Assembly: GCA_022495995.1 (NCBI GenBank)
Contig: JAFEMH010000979.1
Coordinates: 496,001-560,000 of the forward strand
Direction: 5' to 3'
Length of the DNA: 64,000 nt
From: Adenophora triphylla var. japonica
Lineage: Eukaryota; Streptophyta; Magnoliopsida; Asterales; Campanulaceae
The notes beneath the pieces are model-generated. The model was given only the letters and a program-made list of their open reading frames with translations, had not been told where the DNA came from and did not search any database. Below, in pieces: positions 62,271 through 64,000 of the stretch (its first letter is position 1; every line of letters starts with the position of its first letter). Both the position numbers and the translations under genes were made by a program.

Positions 62271-62368
62271 GCACGACTCGTGCTCCTGAGCACGAATGGG
62301 AGCACGAGTGGGAGTGATACCCCTTAGTTTCTACTCAGAACGATTGGAGGTCTGGGGAACGAGTCGTT
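62271..62368. repeat. Third ACGASTCGT palindrome cluster
   Basis: GCACGACTCGTGC at 62271-62283, half sites CACGAATGGG and CACGAGTGGG, then AACGAGTCGTT at 62358-62368. Lies after the polypurine tract, in what should be the 3' untranslated part of the Athila-like element. Confidence 0.8.
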
Positions 62369-62929
62369 AGAACGAATGGGATCAATGGTCACGACTCTGA
62401 AATTACCCGGATCCGAGCAGGCCTCGCGGCCCCGGCATCTGGCATCTTTCGCGTTGGAGGTGTCTCGCCGTTTGTTTTCGCATTTGTAGAGTCGCCACGC
62501 CGTTTTTATTAAGCCCAAAACATTGAAAAAGGGCATCAGTTTAAAGATAATTTTAAACTGTTTTTGTGTGATGAGATTTTGAGTTCGGAGGTCAGATGAC
62601 TCCTCGGGAAGAGAATATTAGAATATTAGAGCTCACCCGAGTAGCCTCGTAAAACGAGTCTTTCGGATACCCCTAATATCCTTTAAATGTTGTGTGTGTG
62701 TGTGTGTGCTTTTAAAAATGCATGCTGTATCGGATGTCTACATTGTATGCTATGTATGGAAATGTATTGAAATAGTATAGGAAGGAAGCCTTACCAATGT
62801 TGGTTCGTGTCTGTCTTCCGCTTGGGAATAGTGTTCGAGGTCGAAGTAGCGTTCCGGTATGGATCGGGATTGCTTCGGGAGATGCCGGTTGTCCGCGGAC
62901 AGAGTTTCGGCGTGAGTTGAGGTTGTAGG

Positions 62930-63260
62930 CTGCGTTCGGGCAGAGGTTCGGCGTGCGTGGGGATCGTCGGGATCACTCGGGCGAGAGGTTCGCGTGCGTT
63001 GTGGTGGCGAGTCACTCGGGCGGGATTTCGCGTGGTTTGGGATCGTCGGTTTGACTCGGAAAGAGCGGGACACCGTGGGAAAGACCGGGCAAGGCCTCGG
63101 AGTACCACGAGGGCCTCGGAGTACCTCGAGTGCCTCGGGGCAGCGCGGGAGCGTCTCGGGAGCGCTCGGAGAGGCTTCGGAGCACCTCGAGGGGGCTCGG
63201 AAGGCCTCGGAAGGATCCGAAGGGGCCGGGAATGCCTCGAAAGGTCTTAGAGGGGAGCCT
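62930..63260. repeat. GC-rich degenerate GCCTCGGA repeats
   Basis: GCCTCGGAGTACC, GCCTCGGGGCAGC, GCTCGGAGAGGCTTCGGAGCACC, GGCCTCGGAAGG and similar 12-20 bp variants follow one another. Open frames on both strands here reflect GC content. Confidence 0.65.
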
Positions 63261-63348
63261 GAAGGCTTAGGGAGGAAGAGAGAAGTGGGAGGTGTGAAAA
63301 AATGAGGAGGGGAAGCCCTCTATTTATAGTAAAAATTTCGGAGCAAAG

Positions 63349-63601
63349 AGGTCCGTACGGACCTTCTTGGTTATCCAGAATTTTGGATTTCCTCGATTTG
63401 AGGGAATCTGCAATGATGGAGAATATTTGGGAATGATGATGTTCCCTGAGCAATAAGGTCCGTACGGACCATCTTGCATGCAAAGAGGTCCGTACGGACC
63501 AACTCTGCATGGAAGTCATCATTTCTCCCGGGATTTGAGGGAATATTGTGGACTTTAAGGGGATTTAGTAATCATTGAAACAAAGAGGTCCGTACGGACC
63601 T
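63349..63601. repeat. Four copies of the palindrome GGTCCGTACGGACC
   Basis: Perfect 14-bp palindromes at 63350-63363, 63457-63470, 63487-63500 and 63587-63600. Three are preceded by CAAAGA, one by CAATAA. Sites one and four extend to 16 bp (AGGTCCGTACGGACCT). Confidence 0.95.
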
Positions 63602-64000
63602 TAATTGCTTTTCGATTTCCCCCGAAAATTCCCAAAAGGTCCTTTTGTCCCTTTATCCCAGAAAGGCTCCTCCCTTGGTTTGGTTGGGGGTTTGAGAGGG
63701 TTTTGAGAGGGTTTTGAGTGAGAGAGGTCTCTGAGACTGCGTGGATGAGTCTGCGGTGTTTCCCGTGTGTTTGAAAGGGAGTGATCCAGATTGGGGTACT
63801 TACAGAAGCCCCTCGACGACGTCACTTATGAAAGAAGTGGGGTCGCCGATAAGATAAGGGTCCTGATCTGGATCGCGTCTTTGGGAGAGGAAGTGACCGT
63901 GAGGGTCAAAGTGAGGATGTGGTGGTGTCCTTTTGGGTGACCGTTTAGGTCGATAGGCTGGACCTCTGTGATAGGATTCCTACGTATCCCTGGCGGGAAT

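Larger units (their letters stand above)
55048..62408 (+). mobile_element. Athila-like Ty3/gypsy element nested in the copia element
   Basis: 5' LTR 55048-56493; PBS for tRNA-Asp at 56500; gag, protease, RT, RNase H, integrase in gypsy order to 62033; a purine-rich tract at 62209. The tRNA-Asp primer and the DLGASINLLPYYMYLELGL type protease are typical of the Athila lineage. No envelope-like frame is seen after integrase. The expected 3' LTR (TGATGTGTGG...) does not appear before 64000. Coding is split by at least four frame changes or stops. Confidence 0.88.
62409..64000 (+). mobile_element. GC-rich LTR-retrotransposon-like sequence, Tat/Ogre-like, incomplete
   Basis: An abrupt change of composition after 62408. 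TAGAGTCGCCACGCCG (near 62487), GGTCAGATGACTCC and the closing CCTACGTATCCCTGGCGGGAAT resemble non-coding parts of Tat/Ogre-type gypsy elements as remembered. No reading frame resembles a retroviral domain. A (GT)n tract lies at 62693-62708. Assignment is tentative and both ends are undefined. Confidence 0.35.

Noticed and set aside
62230..62408. 3' LTR of the Athila-like element
   Set aside because: It shares the palindrome motif with the 5' LTR but does not start TGATGTGTGG and does not align with it, so it is treated as 3' untranslated sequence.
62750..63305. Arg/Ser-rich frames on both strands
   Set aside because: GC-rich degenerate repeats keep all frames open; no domain or start context supports a gene.

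Overview
The window is nuclear DNA from a flowering plant, most likely a eudicot. It has spliced plant genes with GT-AG introns, a nuclear initiator tRNA-Met gene, plant-type Ty1/copia and Ty3/gypsy retrotransposons, and a very high load of Stowaway-type MITEs (TIR CTCCCTCCGTCCC, TA target duplication). TTG-tailed SINE remnants resembling the TS family hint at an asterid, but the species cannot be named from the sequence.

Layout. 1-1300: end of a minus-strand LTR abutting a G-rich/A-tract minisatellite. 1530-2530: MITEs. 2980-8573 (minus): complete six-exon gene for V-ATPase subunit E, with several MITEs in its introns. 8600-13300: intergenic DNA with repeats, a SINE tail carrying a nested hAT MITE, and a possible leader of the next gene. 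13301-16011: young non-autonomous copia element with near-identical LTRs. 16420-21094 (plus): complete 11-exon G-box-factor-type bZIP gene. 21430-21501 (minus): tRNA-iMet. 21780-33640: AT-rich repeat land with a decayed PIF/Harbinger ORF1, a long perfect-stem hairpin, a ~1.1 kb tandem duplication carrying mirrored snRNA-type promoter motifs, LTR remnants and MITEs. 34160-38684 (plus): two-exon LRR receptor-like pseudokinase gene. 39938-45874 (plus): four-exon ubiquitin-conjugating enzyme E2 gene whose first intron holds a gypsy solo LTR. 46000-49650: MITEs and a TTTCACAGTTATTT repeat field. 49653-64000: nested retrotransposons, with a SIRE-like copia element broken by an Athila-like gypsy element, which is itself followed by a third, GC-rich Tat/Ogre-like sequence running off the end.

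The four host genes are functionally unrelated (proton pump, transcription factor, receptor-like pseudokinase, ubiquitin transfer) and do not form a pathway. The most unusual non-genic signals are: (1) arrays of short GC-rich palindromes with core ACGASTCGT in two related gypsy LTR families, where the flanks differ but the symmetry is kept; (2) a different palindrome, GGTCCGTACGGACC, four times near the right end; (3) mirrored USE/TATA modules at constant 33-34 bp spacing. Exon boundaries were placed by reading splice sites and family-conserved residues; no alignment or expression data were available.
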